Below are positions 1 through 13,128 of a stretch of 64,000 nucleotides of DNA, piece after piece. The position numbers and the translations under genes were made by a program. The DNA is taken from positions 48,856,001 through 48,920,000 of the forward strand of contig CM075101.1 in NCBI GenBank assembly GCA_037576195.1, in the 5' to 3' direction. The notes below the pieces were generated by a model that did not search any database, was not told the DNA's origin, and was given only the letters and a program-made list of their open reading frames with translations. How positions within the stretch are numbered: the first letter of the stretch is position 1; every line of letters begins with the position of its first letter. The stretch is from Phytoseiulus persimilis (taxonomy: Eukaryota > Arthropoda > Arachnida > Mesostigmata > Phytoseiidae).

Positions 1-946
1 ACAAATCGACTGACTCCGAACTGAAACCCTCCCGTACGAGACACCAGACTCCCGCCGAGGGGTAACACGTTTGCTGCAGGGCTTTGTACTCGAAATCCGG
101 CAGAGCATCCGCGATCAGCAGAACGGTTCCGCTGGCGGCAAGGTCCCTTCTATCGTAGAAACACTCGTCGCTCCGTAGCTTTGCTGAGAAGGCGCAATGA
201 GCGGAAACCTCCGCAACGATCTCGTTCGCGCTGCCATTCTGGACGTGAATCAGCCTCACCTGATGCAGGAGGAGTATTTCACAGATCAAACTGCTGTTTC
301 GGAGCATCGAACGAGTCCGATGCGGATCGTTGAAGGAAAGAGGGGGCTGGTCATAGTATTCCGCCCAGACCGAAGCGTTCGTTTGCCCGACTCATCGGAA
401 CTCCTCTCAATCGGTCCTCACTCCTTCAACTTACATGCTGGCATCGACTCTGCTCAGAGCGATGCGGGGAAAGCCTTCGCGTCGTGAGCTTCTGTGCCTC
501 CGAATGGTCAGATCCTGGCTGATTGCAACTACGATTGCGTTGAAACGCGGCTCGAGCACTGATCAATGCAATGTGCATTCGACAGACAAAATATAATAGA
601 ACGAATGTGTCTCGTGACGATCGGCCATCAATGTCCTGCAGGATTGAGGTGGCTCTGGCTGAGGAAGGCGGAGATTGCCCCGCAGCGTGACGATTTGATT
701 AGAAATGGCTCCGTGTGAAAGCCGAGCGGTCATTCACCGGGAATGCTACGGAATCGAAGTCGGGAGTGAGTCACAACGAAACCAGTCGATATTGCACGAA
801 TGAGATTTAATCAAATTCGATCAGTTCCTCGTTCCTGCTGCTCGACTCAGGGACATTCTCAACCGTGAGCAGCGGCCAGCGCTCGAACACTCTCATAAGC
901 AACAGGAACTAATCTTGAATAACTGCGCTGGAGCCTGACGGGGAGG
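1..946. other. no gene recognised
   Basis: The only moderately long frame is on plus (197-487, 96 codons). It has no recognisable motif and is compatible with chance. Confidence 0.5.
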
Positions 947-948
947 TA

Positions 949-1228
949 CAGTACAACCTCGATTATTTCAACTCTGCGGATCAGGCCGAAGGATGTCGAG
1001 CAGAAGCGTATTTCTATGTGGAAGATAAATCCATAGTTCAGAATCTTCCATCGTCAATATATCTCGAATCATTCTGCATCGGTTAGCGTTCGAACTCGGA
1101 CTCTCATCCCCCGAATCAGTTGCGGAGTCCAGGAATGTGGGTGATTTTGTCATCTCTCGGTTATTTCAACTTTCGATTATTTCAACTTTTTTTTGCAACA
1201 ATTAGTTGAAATAATCGAGGTTGTACTG
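949..1228. mobile_element. pogo/Tigger-like MITE, copy 1
   Basis: A 280-bp element with perfect 24-bp terminal inverted repeats. The left end starts CAGTACAACCTCGATTATTT and the right end is its complement, flanked by a TA duplication on each side (947-948 and 1229-1230). A CAGT start, the ACCTCGATTAT-type end and TA target sites are typical of pogo/Tigger families of the Tc1/mariner superfamily. The motif CGATTATTTCAACT is repeated just inside the right end. No transposase can be read, so it is a non-autonomous element. Confidence 0.9.
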
Positions 1229-1230
1229 TA

Positions 1231-1816
1231 TAGGAGAATGTCTGGATTTCTCAAGACTCTCAATCTCAGAATCTTCATTGAGCCGATGGATCCCTCCCAG
1301 GACGGTTTCCACAAGAGCTGTCCGGAGTTGTTCGAGCGCGGGATCAAGCAGGATCGAGCTGGTGTTCGATGGAAAGCAATGAACATAAAGGCGCCTTCGA
1401 TCCGAAGATCGAATCGGGGCACTCAATGCTTCGAAGGATGCGTTGATTCGCGCGCACCGGGAGCGATCGCTCATTCGATTGTCCGGCTGATTCTTGCTGG
1501 AACAGGATATTACTGTTCGCGATGAAAGTCGATCGACCCGTAGACGGATGGCAACATCGCTTCGCAAGTTCTCATGGCGCAGCCAAATCCCAGCTCTCAC
1601 GTCGGTCGGACGGCTCTCTCAGACTTTCACTCCGTTTTTCAAATGTCTCCGGTCGTTTCTCTCCCTTTGAGTTTCGTTTTCTTCGGCAACGAGAAGCTCC
1701 CTCACCTCCGAAGTTTGAACTCGTTTCCTTCTAGACGCTCATCTTCTCTCAGGAACGACTCCCGAGGTGTCGCTCCCATTTTCGATCGTCCTTGAGGTGT
1801 TTCGCGTTGCAGTTCG
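1231..1816. other. no gene recognised
   Basis: Overlapping open frames of 70-130 codons on both strands, none resembling a known family. Confidence 0.5.
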
Positions 1817-1818
1817 GA

Positions 1819-1849
1819 TATATAAAGACCTTGGGAACTGAGGAGTCAC
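1819..1849 (+). promoter_or_regulatory. candidate TATA-type core promoter
   Basis: TATATAAAG at 1819-1827 is followed about 28 bases later by TCACGG (1845-1850), close to an arthropod initiator spacing. Downstream, AAAAATGAAG at 2111-2120 could start a tiny first exon (MKWSPP) closed by a consensus donor CGC|GTGAGT at 2133. I could not find a convincing second exon. The promoter would run against the signal-peptide exon on the opposite strand. Confidence 0.25.
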
Positions 1850-2662
1850 GGAGACATTAGGCAGGCCTCGCCATTTAGCAGCAGATCTGTTGACCTCGGA
1901 AAGATCGCTGCTCGTCCATTACGGAACCGATTAATCATTCTCGAGTTACATAGCGGAAACGTGCTCACAAACGATCTGTCTCGCGCTGTTACGAGCAGGA
2001 ATGGGCCAAATTCGATTTGTAGAGTTCTACGACCTCGAGCTCAGAGATATTGGAGCTGTTTTCCGAAGTACGACCCCGAATGCCTGAACGCTGCTGCTAC
2101 GGAGCTGAGAAAAATGAAGTGGAGTCCTCCGCGTGAGTTTATTCCGCGTTGATGAAACTCAAGGAGGGAACGCGAAATTCTTATTCTCGGCCAGCTCGTC
2201 TACTGATGTTGAACAAATCGGTCTAAGGTTCTCGAACATGAGAAACCAGTGTGTCCTCGGAGAACTGCGGCAAACAGTGAAAAGTTCATGTCCCCGGCGG
2301 TGTCAAGAGAATCGATGCCTGTTGACATTGGAGAGCCCCCCCTCCCCCCTGACCTTTCCATTGTTGGTTCTCTTGTAGCGGTACTTGTGATTATCAGGTC
2401 AGCAGCTCGGGATCAGACTTCCCTGTGTTCCATTTTCTTCCTCCTCCGCGTGGTTCGGCTAACAGTGAAAACCATGATAAATCTAGCCCGCCGCTCCAGT
2501 CCCTGGCAATCCAGGATCGCCACCGAGTCGATAGGACACGCGAGTCATGTCCAAAACGTTTCCCACGTCAGATGGACATTGAAGCAAGTTCTCATGCTGA
2601 ACGCAGCTCGCTGATTCCGTTACGGTGCTGTGCGTATTAGCCGCTCACGTTGCAAGTACATA

Positions 2663-2833
2663 TTACCAAGCAGTTTCCTTTTTCAGTTCGGATTGTTGCG
2701 GCGGTGGCAGTCGCCACCGTGGGAGATATATCACCAAGATAATGAATGTTTCTGCTCCACGGACTCCTCGGAGCAGATGGAGGACACATATGAAAAAGGC
2801 AAATGCCACTCTTCGGCGGCGGCCAGCGGACAT
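2663..2833 (-). CDS. possible first exon with signal peptide (gene running off the left edge)
   Basis: From the ATG at 2833 the frame reads MSAGRRRRVAFAFFICVL, then HLLRGVRG and AETF. That is a basic n-region, a 13-residue hydrophobic core and a small-residue cleavage site, so it looks like a good secretion signal. The frame then runs about 30 residues to a TAA at 2663. A weak donor (TTG|GTAATA) lies at 2667/2666, just before that stop. The frame is open upstream of the ATG too, so the start is not fixed by a stop codon. No downstream exon is recognisable between 1 and 2660. It could be a first exon of an unrelated secreted protein or chance. Confidence 0.3.
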   Translation of the reverse strand: MSAGRRRRVAFAFFICVLHLLRGVRGAETFIILVIYLPRWRLPPPQQSELKKETAW

Positions 2834-3262
2834 TTCCCACCTCTTCTCCCAGCTCCCTGGCGTTTCTCCTACCAGTGGGGAAAAACAGCCGTCCCAATCG
2901 TCGCAGCGGCAGCACCACCAAACACCCAGCGAAGAGAGGATCAGAATAGCGGAAAATCGCACCCCACTGGACCAGGCGAGCGAGCAAGCAAACGGCGGGG
3001 CGGTCGAGCGAAGCCGGCCGGCAACCGGGTGGGCGCCCACCGCGCAAATGACAGATTGAAAGCACACTGGGTGTGGCATCCTGTTTACCGAACGCCAGAC
3101 GCACCGCCGCCGCCGCGCTAAGAGGGAAGCAAATATCTGAAGGGTATACTCAACCAGTTTGTTCTCAATTTGTGCTTCGTTTGCTTTCGTTTCGCGCGCG
3201 GCTCGCCCACCTCCCTCGTTGTCTGGCTGGTTCAGGCCTCGTTCCCACCGGAATCTCGACAA

Positions 3263-6200
3263 CAGGGAAGGAGGGCCAATGGATGCGTCCCGACGAACAC
3301 CTTGATATGGAGCTCCAGAGACTCGATTTCACTCGATCGTTTCAACTTCAAAGACGACTCCCGACCGATCGGCGTGCGCTTGAAATGAGCCTGGACTTTG
3401 TTGCGTGGAAATTGAACAGCTCCTCTTGAGCGAGTCGATCGCAGCCAGTGACGCAATCTTGTCACTTAAGGTTTTATCAGCCGAAATAATTAGGACGAGG
3501 CTTTGAGCGAGATCACAGGGCCCCGCTCGTTTCCCAGACGATCGCAGAATAGATCTGCGCCCAACCCGCGGCGTCGCTTGATCCTCAGCACGTTGTACTG
3601 GATTACTAAGGTGATACTCTTGATTCTGTGTCCGTTCAATTCTGAATCGACGATTGAGTTTGGGCCTGTCTACGTTTCCCGAATCATCGCCGATCACACC
3701 TACGGATGAATTCACGTCATCCATTTATACAAAGGAATACAGCTGACTGGTGGCTAAGCCGAGGCCATCCGGACTCCAGGTCCCAAAATCGACCCAGCAC
3801 TCATGGGATACGTCGCCATCGGAGAATAGCGATGCTCTCCAGCCGTTGCAGCGACCTCGGCATTGGTTTTTTGTGGTAACGGGCCAGTGGCAGGTGCAGA
3901 GTGACGACAAAGATCCAATGAATCCTCGCAGGAGCCGGCTCCGGGATTCCTGACACTTCGTGGGAGATTTTTGCAGCGGCTCGAATGTTTCGCCGTCAGT
4001 ATTGCAGCAGAGTCGCCGAGACTTGGCGCTGCCTACCCACCCTCCCGAAACCGATTGCGACGGAATCGAACACGAAAACATATCGCCAAACTCTTTCTTA
4101 CCAAGCATTCTGCTGTGGATTGCCAACCTCCCCATCAGCTCCAAGTTTCAAACTCTATACGGTGAAGACAGGGGAGGGAACCTGGCTGAGTGGGAAACTG
4201 GGCATGGGGAAACATGGGGTTCTAAAAGGTGCGGGGGGAAATGAGGAATTCGGGCTCGGTCATCCTGTGGTGTAGGATGCATCCTCGCGTTGGTGGCGTA
4301 GGCGACACAAAGAGGGGCCGCCGTCAAAAAAGCGTGGGAACCACTGCGCTCCTGCGATATCGAATACTGTTCCGATTCTGCCGCCTCCGAGGCTTGCGCC
4401 CCGACGCGAATTCCTGGGCTGTCAGATATCGTTAATATCGATGCGTGAAAGCGTGTTCGCTGAAAGCGAATTTCCAGCTTGTAATCCGATAGACCCCGAG
4501 TCGATCAGTGAGGCTCTGGGGGAACTCTTCTATGTTAAACTTCGTATGAGCAAAATGCTGAGAAGCTGTGGTTCAGACCCTTGTTAACGGGAGCGCCGAG
4601 AACGGTTGCACCAGCGAGTGCTCACGCATTTTCGGTTTCGAAACGCCGATTTGTGCTATTCTGCAAGACTTCGGAGTGAACTTCGGACGCTTATTTGTAC
4701 GCTGACTCTTCACGAATCGTCTTGAGCAGGAGGCGAATTTCACGAATGGTGGGCCTCCGAGAACCCCGACAATGGCAGGTTTGGATCCCGTTCCATTCGA
4801 GAGCAACTGAATTATTTCCACGGCCTCGCTTTTTGCAATGGATCGACTCCGGGTGGGGGCGTTGAGGTATCAGAATTCGAGTCCATCGTCGAGTCGCAAA
4901 CAGCTGTAAGACACAGGCAGGATGCGACTGGCCGACACTGCAATAGAAGATCTCAGCGAATTGCGTGGAGGCCTGCATGAGACTCTCGTGCTTGAGGTTG
5001 GATGAATTATAGCGACCTCAATGGAGGTCGTGAGAGAAGGTGATGATGAATATTCCTCAATGAATTCCCTTTGCTAGTTGTCGATAGCGGGGTACCAAAG
5101 CCCATGAATCGTAAATCAGGATTGTATATTCTATCCATGCCCTGCATCGGCTCGTTTTTCAGCCGTGGTCCCCCGAGGGGAGATCTTATCATGATTGCAA
5201 ACGATGATGATCGAAAACGATAGTTCCGTAGAGGGGATGGTGTCTCGTTCTGGACTCCGACGCTGAATACTTCCTTCATTGTTATTGATCAGACATGCAA
5301 CTCGCTCTTGAGGAGAATACTCGAGGCGATATGCTCTCCGGTCGACCCCCTGAACGAAACCATGTCTCCTTACGATTCTTCAGCTGAAGGTTACGATGTA
5401 CATTAGTTGGAGTTTGGAAGTTTGTGAGTCCAATGTCTGAGTATCCGTGGGGTAGTTCCCGAACTATCCTCTGGAAGCCAACGGAATGCCCAGTCTTGCA
5501 GGACTGCGGTCCTGGCAGAATGGTCTGATGGTCCTGTTTTCCTCAGGACAAACGTGGCTTCTATCTTCTATGCAAATAGGCCAATGATGTCGTTCGCCTT
5601 GAGGAGAGCACTTTTTCTCCTCGAAAGGTCCCTTTCTAAAGCCCGGGCTATATATTACAGCGACAGCAGGAAGGCTACGGGCTTTTTGAGTCTGACAGTC
5701 ACACTCTCTGTCTGATCTGAGATTCCCACGTCTCTCTTCGAGTTTCGAAAGCAGCCTCCAGCAGAAGCTTTCATCCTTTCCTTCGCTTCCGCATGCCGTG
5801 AAGGTATTGCCTCCGCCGTTTGACCTACTTCCACCATGAACGACCATCAAGGATGAATCCACCGAGTTCTCCGAGACAGCAATAACGATGTAGCGTCGGG
5901 TGCGAAAATTATCGAGGCCTCGAGATCTTTATCGAAGATCAATGCTGCTGATTTCGAAGTTCCTCATCCTCCTCGTCCTTGTCTCCGATCTTATAAACCT
6001 TCCGTGCTGAATTTTTGTGGTGAACGGCGGCACAGATCAAGTTTCACAGGAACGGGCAGTCGCTGCAGTGACTCCGCGTGAATGAGCATCAGGATCCTGA
6101 TCCCTCCTTCGGGATCGCTGCGGCTTCCTATTCCCTCCTTGGAGACCAAGCGCCGACTCTAGGCGCCGGACTTGAGTCGTGGTCGGAGCTCAACCTCGAA

Positions 6201-7535
6201 GAGCTCGTACGCTGAGGGGAATGAAGAAAGCGGAAAAGGGGCTAAGACACACCTAGAATGTTTGCGAACGTTCGTCGGAGTCTTCCAGACTGGCAAACGG
6301 GTGGGCTAGCGGGCGGGCGGGATGGCGGGAGGTCTCTCTCGGTCGGTCATTTACATATCAGACGCTGAATACATTTTAAAACAAGCACGTTTCTGAGTGC
6401 TGCGGGCCTTATTTGCGGCGCTGCCTTTATTTTATCGTCGTTGACGTAAAAGCTGGAACGAACGTGAATTATTCGTTCATTCATTCTGTCGGCAGCCGAG
6501 GGACACGAACACTTTTGAAAGTGACACAGACCATTTTCTTCCGCTGTCTCTAAATGTAGCCGACGGTGAGTGTGCCCGTTTGCCCGACCTTTTTTCCAGA
6601 CGAGCGAGAAGGAAAGACGTCATGTTCCCTCTTCCCGGTAACATCCACTTCGCAGTGGATTCGGCTTCCAGTTGTGGGATTCGTGAAACTTTCAACGGGA
6701 TCCGCTGGAGTTTGCAATGGGATGTTCCACATGCACGACTCCATTTATATCATACGTACATATAAAATTGTTCGCATGAATTCGTGCGCATGTTTCCGAA
6801 GCGAAGGCACGGACTCGAATCTTTCGGACGAACTCCTCGAGTACGGATAACCTGCCCGGATGAGAATCGTATGTTGTGGAACGCTCAGCGCTCGACGTTT
6901 GAGCTCACGATCCGGAAGTGCCACCACCGTGGTCCATCACGTTTTGAGGCCGGTGTAGAGATATTGTTCGTTCGGACCCAGGTTCCTCGTCTTTCTGCGG
7001 TCGTTCTGCTGATACCGCGTGGAATATTCCGAGTTCCTCTGGAATCGAATTTCCCGCTGAGGACACGTGCCGGCAATATTAGGTGCAGAGTGATTGGAAT
7101 ATGAATATGCAGAGTACGGCGGGACACCTCAGGGAACGGAATCAGACAGAAGCACCCGGCCCTGAGAAGAATCTGTGCAGAGAAAGCAAAGCCGGCTTAG
7201 GGGCTCTTGGATACCGAGATGTCTTCGTCCAAGGCCCACCGTCGCGATACACGGTGAAACTTCGAAATCGCGAAAGGTCGTTCGGGGTCTTCAGGCGCAT
7301 GATCATGCACGAGACGCTTCGATTTCTTTCTGTCATTGTATTGAACATTCATCCCTCAGGGCAACGAGCTCGACCCGCCAGGAATAGCGGCAGACAGTTG
7401 GATCCACATTCCTGATGGCTCGAACACTCGGCTAGTCTTCTTAACTTCTGACTCAACCGCCGCTCTGAGCTGTCCGTCTCCTGAATCGTCCTGATTCATA
7501 CTTGGGAACGCTGCACCATCACGAGGGGTGTGGGT
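3263..7535. other. no gene recognised
   Basis: Only short frames up to about 139 codons. A G-rich patch with tandem GCGGGCGG units lies at about 6302-6331. TATAAA at about 5991 has no plausible exon behind it. Confidence 0.5.
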
Positions 7536-7720
7536 TCGAAATCCCGATTACCCGGAATCCCGCATACCCAGAATCCCGACCATGGAAGTCTCGTTGAACT
7601 CGACCAAGGCTCTATTTGAGGGAAGAGGAGTTGTCGGGATTCCGAGTATTCGGGATTCTGGGTATTTCTGTCAGGATTTCGGGTATTCAGGATTCCGGGT
7701 ATTCGGGATTTCGGGCATGC
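7536..7720. repeat. palindromic minisatellite, GGGATTCCGGGTATTC-type units
   Basis: The right arm (about 7634-7720) has five tandem units of 16-20 bp of the form GGGATTCCGGGTATTC. The left arm (about 7536-7582) has two to three units in reverse orientation (AATCCCGAATACCC-like). A unique spacer of about 50 bp separates the arms, so the segment can fold into an imperfect hairpin. No terminal repeats or target duplication are evident. Confidence 0.85.
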
Positions 7721-10700
7721 ACCTCACGAGGTGGTATCGGGTGGGAGCAACCTCATCAACGTTCTAACGCGGTATCGCCAATTTTCTGGAGGGGGAGACG
7801 GGGATGCACAGGAGAGAAGTCACTGTTATCGCGGTCTACGTATTTTCAATTTTCATCGAACGCCGATCGATATCTTCATGTATGGGTCACTCTATCACGA
7901 TTCCCGGAACACTCGGATGAGTCTTCGCTTGCTGATTCTGTCTCCATCGATACACCGTGATGAATCGCCGTTTAATTCACGCGTCGTCGGAATAGAACGA
8001 TGTTCGATGACGCAAGCAAAGCAGGGTATCTCCACCATTTGTGACCAGTTTTCCGGACCTTTTGGAGGGAAGCACCCAATCACCTTCCGATTTTTTCTAC
8101 TTCCCGCCTCGCAAACGGGTCCTTTCCTCTTGTTACGCTTGGTTTTCCATCGATTCGTTCGATAGAATATTTGCGTCCAACGATTACGCATTTGCGAACA
8201 CAAACCATAGCTGGCTAACGCCACCAAACGGAATATTCTCCCTTCTGAAGTCGAACGAAGCCGCTCGGACAACTCGGATATTTATAAGCAACAGGAAGCA
8301 TTATGAGAACTCTGTTTCCGCACCATTGGCTGCGGCTACGTAAATTTCTAAGGAACTCGGTTCACGGAACACGTAACTCGTTCTAGTTCGCTGCACAAGC
8401 GAGGCATATCATGGAAGTCCTGTACAGTCCGATGAAGTTTTGAGAACCTATGATTCATGTCGAATGGAAAATGTTCTATTTGCGCGGGTTCGGCGCCAGG
8501 GACCGTTCATTATACATCTAGAAGATTCAATGGCCATTCCGGATAGTCGAGCGAACTATCGGGAGCTGCCGGAGAGTAAATATACAACGATGCCGGATAG
8601 CGTTCCGGAACCTTGGTCAAGATACGACCCAGGAGATCCGGTGAAATCACAGAGACAAGTATCGAGCTCATTCGGAGGACGAGTTCACTTAACACACGCC
8701 TGACGATGGCTGATATTCGGCGTGATTCGATCGAGCTGTCCAGTGATTAGATGGGGTAAACTCATCCGTGCGCTCGATCGTCATGCAGGAAACCTGAATT
8801 TCCTTGCGGCCCTTCAGCTTCCAAAATAATTTTTGACTCGGAATCTCGGCAGTAGATGAGGAACGACGAATCAGGCGCGCTCCGTTTCCCCATGAATTTG
8901 CAGGTAGTCTCGAGAGCAACGCCACTATTTATAAGTTTGGGGGATTTTCCCTTCTTGATTGGGCGAAATCCCGGAAATCTGTCTGTGAAAACACTTCCCA
9001 TCGCTAGCTCGCGTGCTTCAAGGGGGGTCGAGCAAAATTTATTGGAGCATCGTGCTTCGTCTTGAACTCCCCTCGTGCGTCCGACCGAGTGAATTCGATT
9101 TCTTGTTCCAAAGTGTGTTGAATCCCAAAAATGAGAGTTTTCCATCCCGGACTGCTCCCCCAATCATGTTGCTCGGCTTACTCATGGGAATCGGATCCAT
9201 GGTCATTTATCTGGTCGAGGCTTTCCACGCGATCCTGTGACGGAATCCGAAGCGAAACGAGAAAGACTCGAGTCCTCAATCGATATTCTCTCCGAGTACA
9301 GATGTCTTACGAGTTTTCGTTTCTCTTTATTTCCTCCTCTTTTATATTCGTTCGGGCTCAGCGTTCGAGCGAGCGTTCAAAAGGCACTCAATCGCTCCAT
9401 AAATCAAGAAATGATGCCACCCTCGTCCAGCAAGGGATATCTGAAATCCCGTCGAGGCTTCAACAATCTCCTCCTCGGTGGCTTCTGCTCCGGGAGAGCT
9501 TCTCTCTGCTGGGATGGCCGGAGTGAGAGAAAGAGACCGAATGGAAAACACGGGAGTGAGCCGAAAGGAGCTCTCCCGAGCCTGAATCCTCCGACGAAAG
9601 TTGCCTATCGGCAAATACAGGACGGAAGCGGTGGGGTGATGGAGCATTCGGGGTGTCTGCACTCCAGGACTGCTCTATTGCCTGCATGGTGGCCAAACCA
9701 AGACCCCGTGTGCCTCGGCTGCGTGCTGGGTTGTGAAACGAGCAGTGGGCCCAGCTTGAGCTGACCAATCCCCCGATGCGGTGCTGGAGGATGCCCCGAG
9801 GATACCTTAGATCTTCCGCGCGCATATTCTTGTCATCCAATATACAGTTGAGGCACACACGGGAGGAATTATCGTCCGAGTCGGTGAACCCATTCGAACA
9901 ATGATATTTGGCAGCTCGGACACAGATGCTGACCTCGATTGCTCAACCAAAAGCTATTTCTGAGCTTAATCATCGACTTTTCCAACCGAAGGATTGGGGC
10001 TCTTGTGAATTTTCTCCATCCCCCGTTCGATGAACACCGATTTTGGGTCGCTGTCGCAACAGAAAACAGTCGATTCAAATTCCTGTGTCATACAATGGAG
10101 CCTTTTTGGGAGCCGGGAGGGTCAAAACGCAGTGTTGAATAGAAGCTTCATCAAGTTTATTCCCGAGGAAGAAGCGTGGATGTTCTTTCGTTCATTATCG
10201 CGGGCGATCAATGACATGCAAAGGCGGGTGGGCGATGGGTCGGTTTCGAACATCCGTCCAAACCCGACCGCTTTGCCTGACTCCGTTTGAAGAGTACAGC
10301 CATCCATACGAGAGGGTCGAACGACCTGACTCGAGTGGATTCTCCGTTTTCAGGGGTTCTGATGGAGATTGGGACTCGGGAGCTGTCTTCCCGTCGTCGT
10401 CCAGTTGGCATCAACAGGAGGTGACAATGGAAAGTCGGCTTACACTCAGGAGTGTTTTCTCGAAGCCATCGACGCTCGTCAGTGTTCCTTTCGGTGAGCT
10501 GCACGATGTAGAAGAATTGAGTTCGCTTCTTGGAGATGGTCACGACGAGTCCGCATCTCTACCGCAACAGTTCGGCTATCGACAAAGGGCGCCGCCGAAC
10601 ACGATTTGGCGGAAGCCATCTGGCCACGCCGAAGCAAGGACAATGGAGAGCTCCGAATCGTTGATGGAAGTGCCAGTGACGAGGAAACCCATGCTTTGCC

Positions 10701-13128
10701 GCGACTTTACTGGTGGAAAAATGAGCGTCCTTTCTCAATTCCGTCCAAGGGTTTGTAGATTCTCACACCTTCGAGGATCTCCCGCTTGTTGAACAATCGT
10801 CGTGCAAAAGCCTGGAAGCTCGTCCTATGAAAGTGATACAGGAAGCAGTTGACATCGGAAACGGACTCCGAAACGAATGATCGAAGTGATAGTCGGGATA
10901 AGAGAAGAGTGCAAGAAATAGGCAATAAGGAACATTTATTGAACCGTTCACGCTGAGAAGACAGTCCTAGAAGATGTATTTTTGTAGTTCTGTGTTGTCG
11001 TTGACGAAATTAGTGCCGGGCTCGTCTCCCTCGAATATCAATCCCGAAAGTAACCTCACGTACGGAAATAGAGATGAGTGGGTCACGACGGTAGCGACTC
11101 AACGAATGGAAAGTACAGAGTTTCCAGCTGAAGTCGAGTCCGTGGTCCTGCGGGCATCCTGATCCCATTGCGTTGACCAATCTCCGAATCTAGTGCGTTG
11201 CTGAGAGGTTGTAAATATCAGACCAGAGGCGAATCTGAACTAGGGAGTCTGTATTTTTTCCCGAAGTTGCCTCGTGTAATTTCGACTCCCAGGTGACCGA
11301 AATAAGGCCCACGCGCGAGCATATCATAAACTTTTCGCGTTCCAGGGCGAATTGAGGGTTGCCACGCCAGCGCAACCTCCGTAGAGCTCTCGATTCCAAT
11401 AGTGCGAAGTTTCAGAGAGCTTAGTCGGAGAGCTCAACGCAAACCGGCGATACCAAAGCAGGGGTGTGCTGCGAATTCTCCAAAGGGGTCAACAGAAAAT
11501 GATGTTCAACGTCCTATAGGAGTCGTAGAGATCGGACGGCAATTTTTCGCTACTGTGCCGAACGACACACGGACCAATGACTGAGCTCGATTCGCAAGCT
11601 CTTAGTTTACCCTCTTAACGGCTGAACCTACCTGCCACTGTCGAAGAGTGTCCCGGAGGAATGAGTTGCAGAAAATGCGAAAAAATAGAATCCTCGATAT
11701 CACCGTCTCACAGGCGAATGGTGTGATGAGGGCTGAATTCCAGACTCGGGACGTGGCTAGTTTTTGAGATAGCTGACGTCAAGGAACGCAGACCCTCAGT
11801 CGTTTTCGTCACAGAATGACATCTAACCTGCAAAGAGGCTGTGGGCCGAGAACCGAAGGAAAGTTTGAAGAGGAAAGGGCGGAAATAAATGACTAATGGC
11901 TGATCCGTCACCAGATTCGTCCTTGTAATACGTCAATCCCGCTAGCCTGCTCGGACGAGCCAATCTGGGGAGGCAGGTTGGATGGAGATTAACTAAATTA
12001 AATTGGAGAAAAGTTATCCTATAGCCTCTCTGGCAAACGTAATCATCGAGGTGCGTCTCTCAGCAGACGGAACCGAGATTCTAATTGGACTCGGATTACG
12101 ACACGATCCATGGACGACAGTTCTCGCGAGGGACTCGGAAATGCTCGCGGTAGGAGAGAATAACACAGTCTTTTTTTACAGCACTTCCTATGACCTTCAC
12201 CTCTGGTCGGCTAGTCGCACATTCTCGTCGAAGAGTGGAATTCCACCAGGGGCCTGACGCTGAGTATGGCAGAACAGTCCAGGCTGGGCTCGGAGCTATT
12301 GCTCGGACCGAGAAACAAATGAGGAAAGAGAGGGGAACTCCGAGAGCTCATCTCACAATCGGAGAGGAGTTGTTGAAGACTGTGCGACTCTAGAACAGTC
12401 CTTGGATAATCCACAGAGATAAATGAGGACAGCTTCAGATTGCACAAGCGTTGCCTGACGGCTGAGCGTATCGACAGGAGGCGTCCTTGTGATTCGCGAC
12501 TCAGTAGCAGGAATCTCCGCCTTGGTTCAGGCCAAAGGGATGAGTTTGAACACCGAGGAGAAATCTGGTCTCTGAGCCAAGAAACTGAGCCTGCAACTTC
12601 GGCAGATTTCCAAGATTATATTTCTCCAGTTTTCCCCGCTATGTCATGCCAACAGTTTCCCCCAATAAGGTAGGTTTTCTACAACACAGTTCCATGATAG
12701 ACAGATCTTCCACTGACATTTCGGTCCCGTTAGGAGTTTTCAACTGCTGGCAGCAGGTTTTCATCCGACCGTTCGCGCGTCCACATCCAGCTTCAGAACG
12801 GCGCTGAATATTTCTCCCCCTGAGTAACTCGCCGGAGTTCTCGAGCGCTCTGTGATTTCGGCTCGGCCAGGAGCACTTTCAGCCACACGAGTGAAAAATT
12901 GAAGGCGATCGTGAATTATTCCGCATCAGAGCTCATGAGAGGATTTTCACCTTCAGCTCTGAGCATAGCACTCTCATCAAGAACAGTTTCCGTCCGAGAA
13001 TTTGAAGAGCTCAAAGAATTTTTTTTTTGGTGCTCTCGAGAAGCAGTTTCCTCACTTTCGGAGTCCGCGTATCGCTCCGACCGAGGAATAATCATCTTGG
13101 TCCTCTCACATAGACTATCCGAGAAATA
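7721..13128. other. no gene recognised
   Basis: The longest frames are on plus at 9237-9764 (175 codons) and 10211-10792 (193 codons). The second overlaps minus-strand frames of similar quality (10208-10543 and 10707-10925). I see no signal peptide, membrane segment or domain motif that picks one strand. Confidence 0.5.

Noticed and set aside
7530-7550. GGGTTCGAAATCCC, resembling a tRNA B box.
   Set aside because: It has an extra base relative to the B box, lies inside the palindromic repeat, and no A box or acceptor stem is present at tRNA distance.
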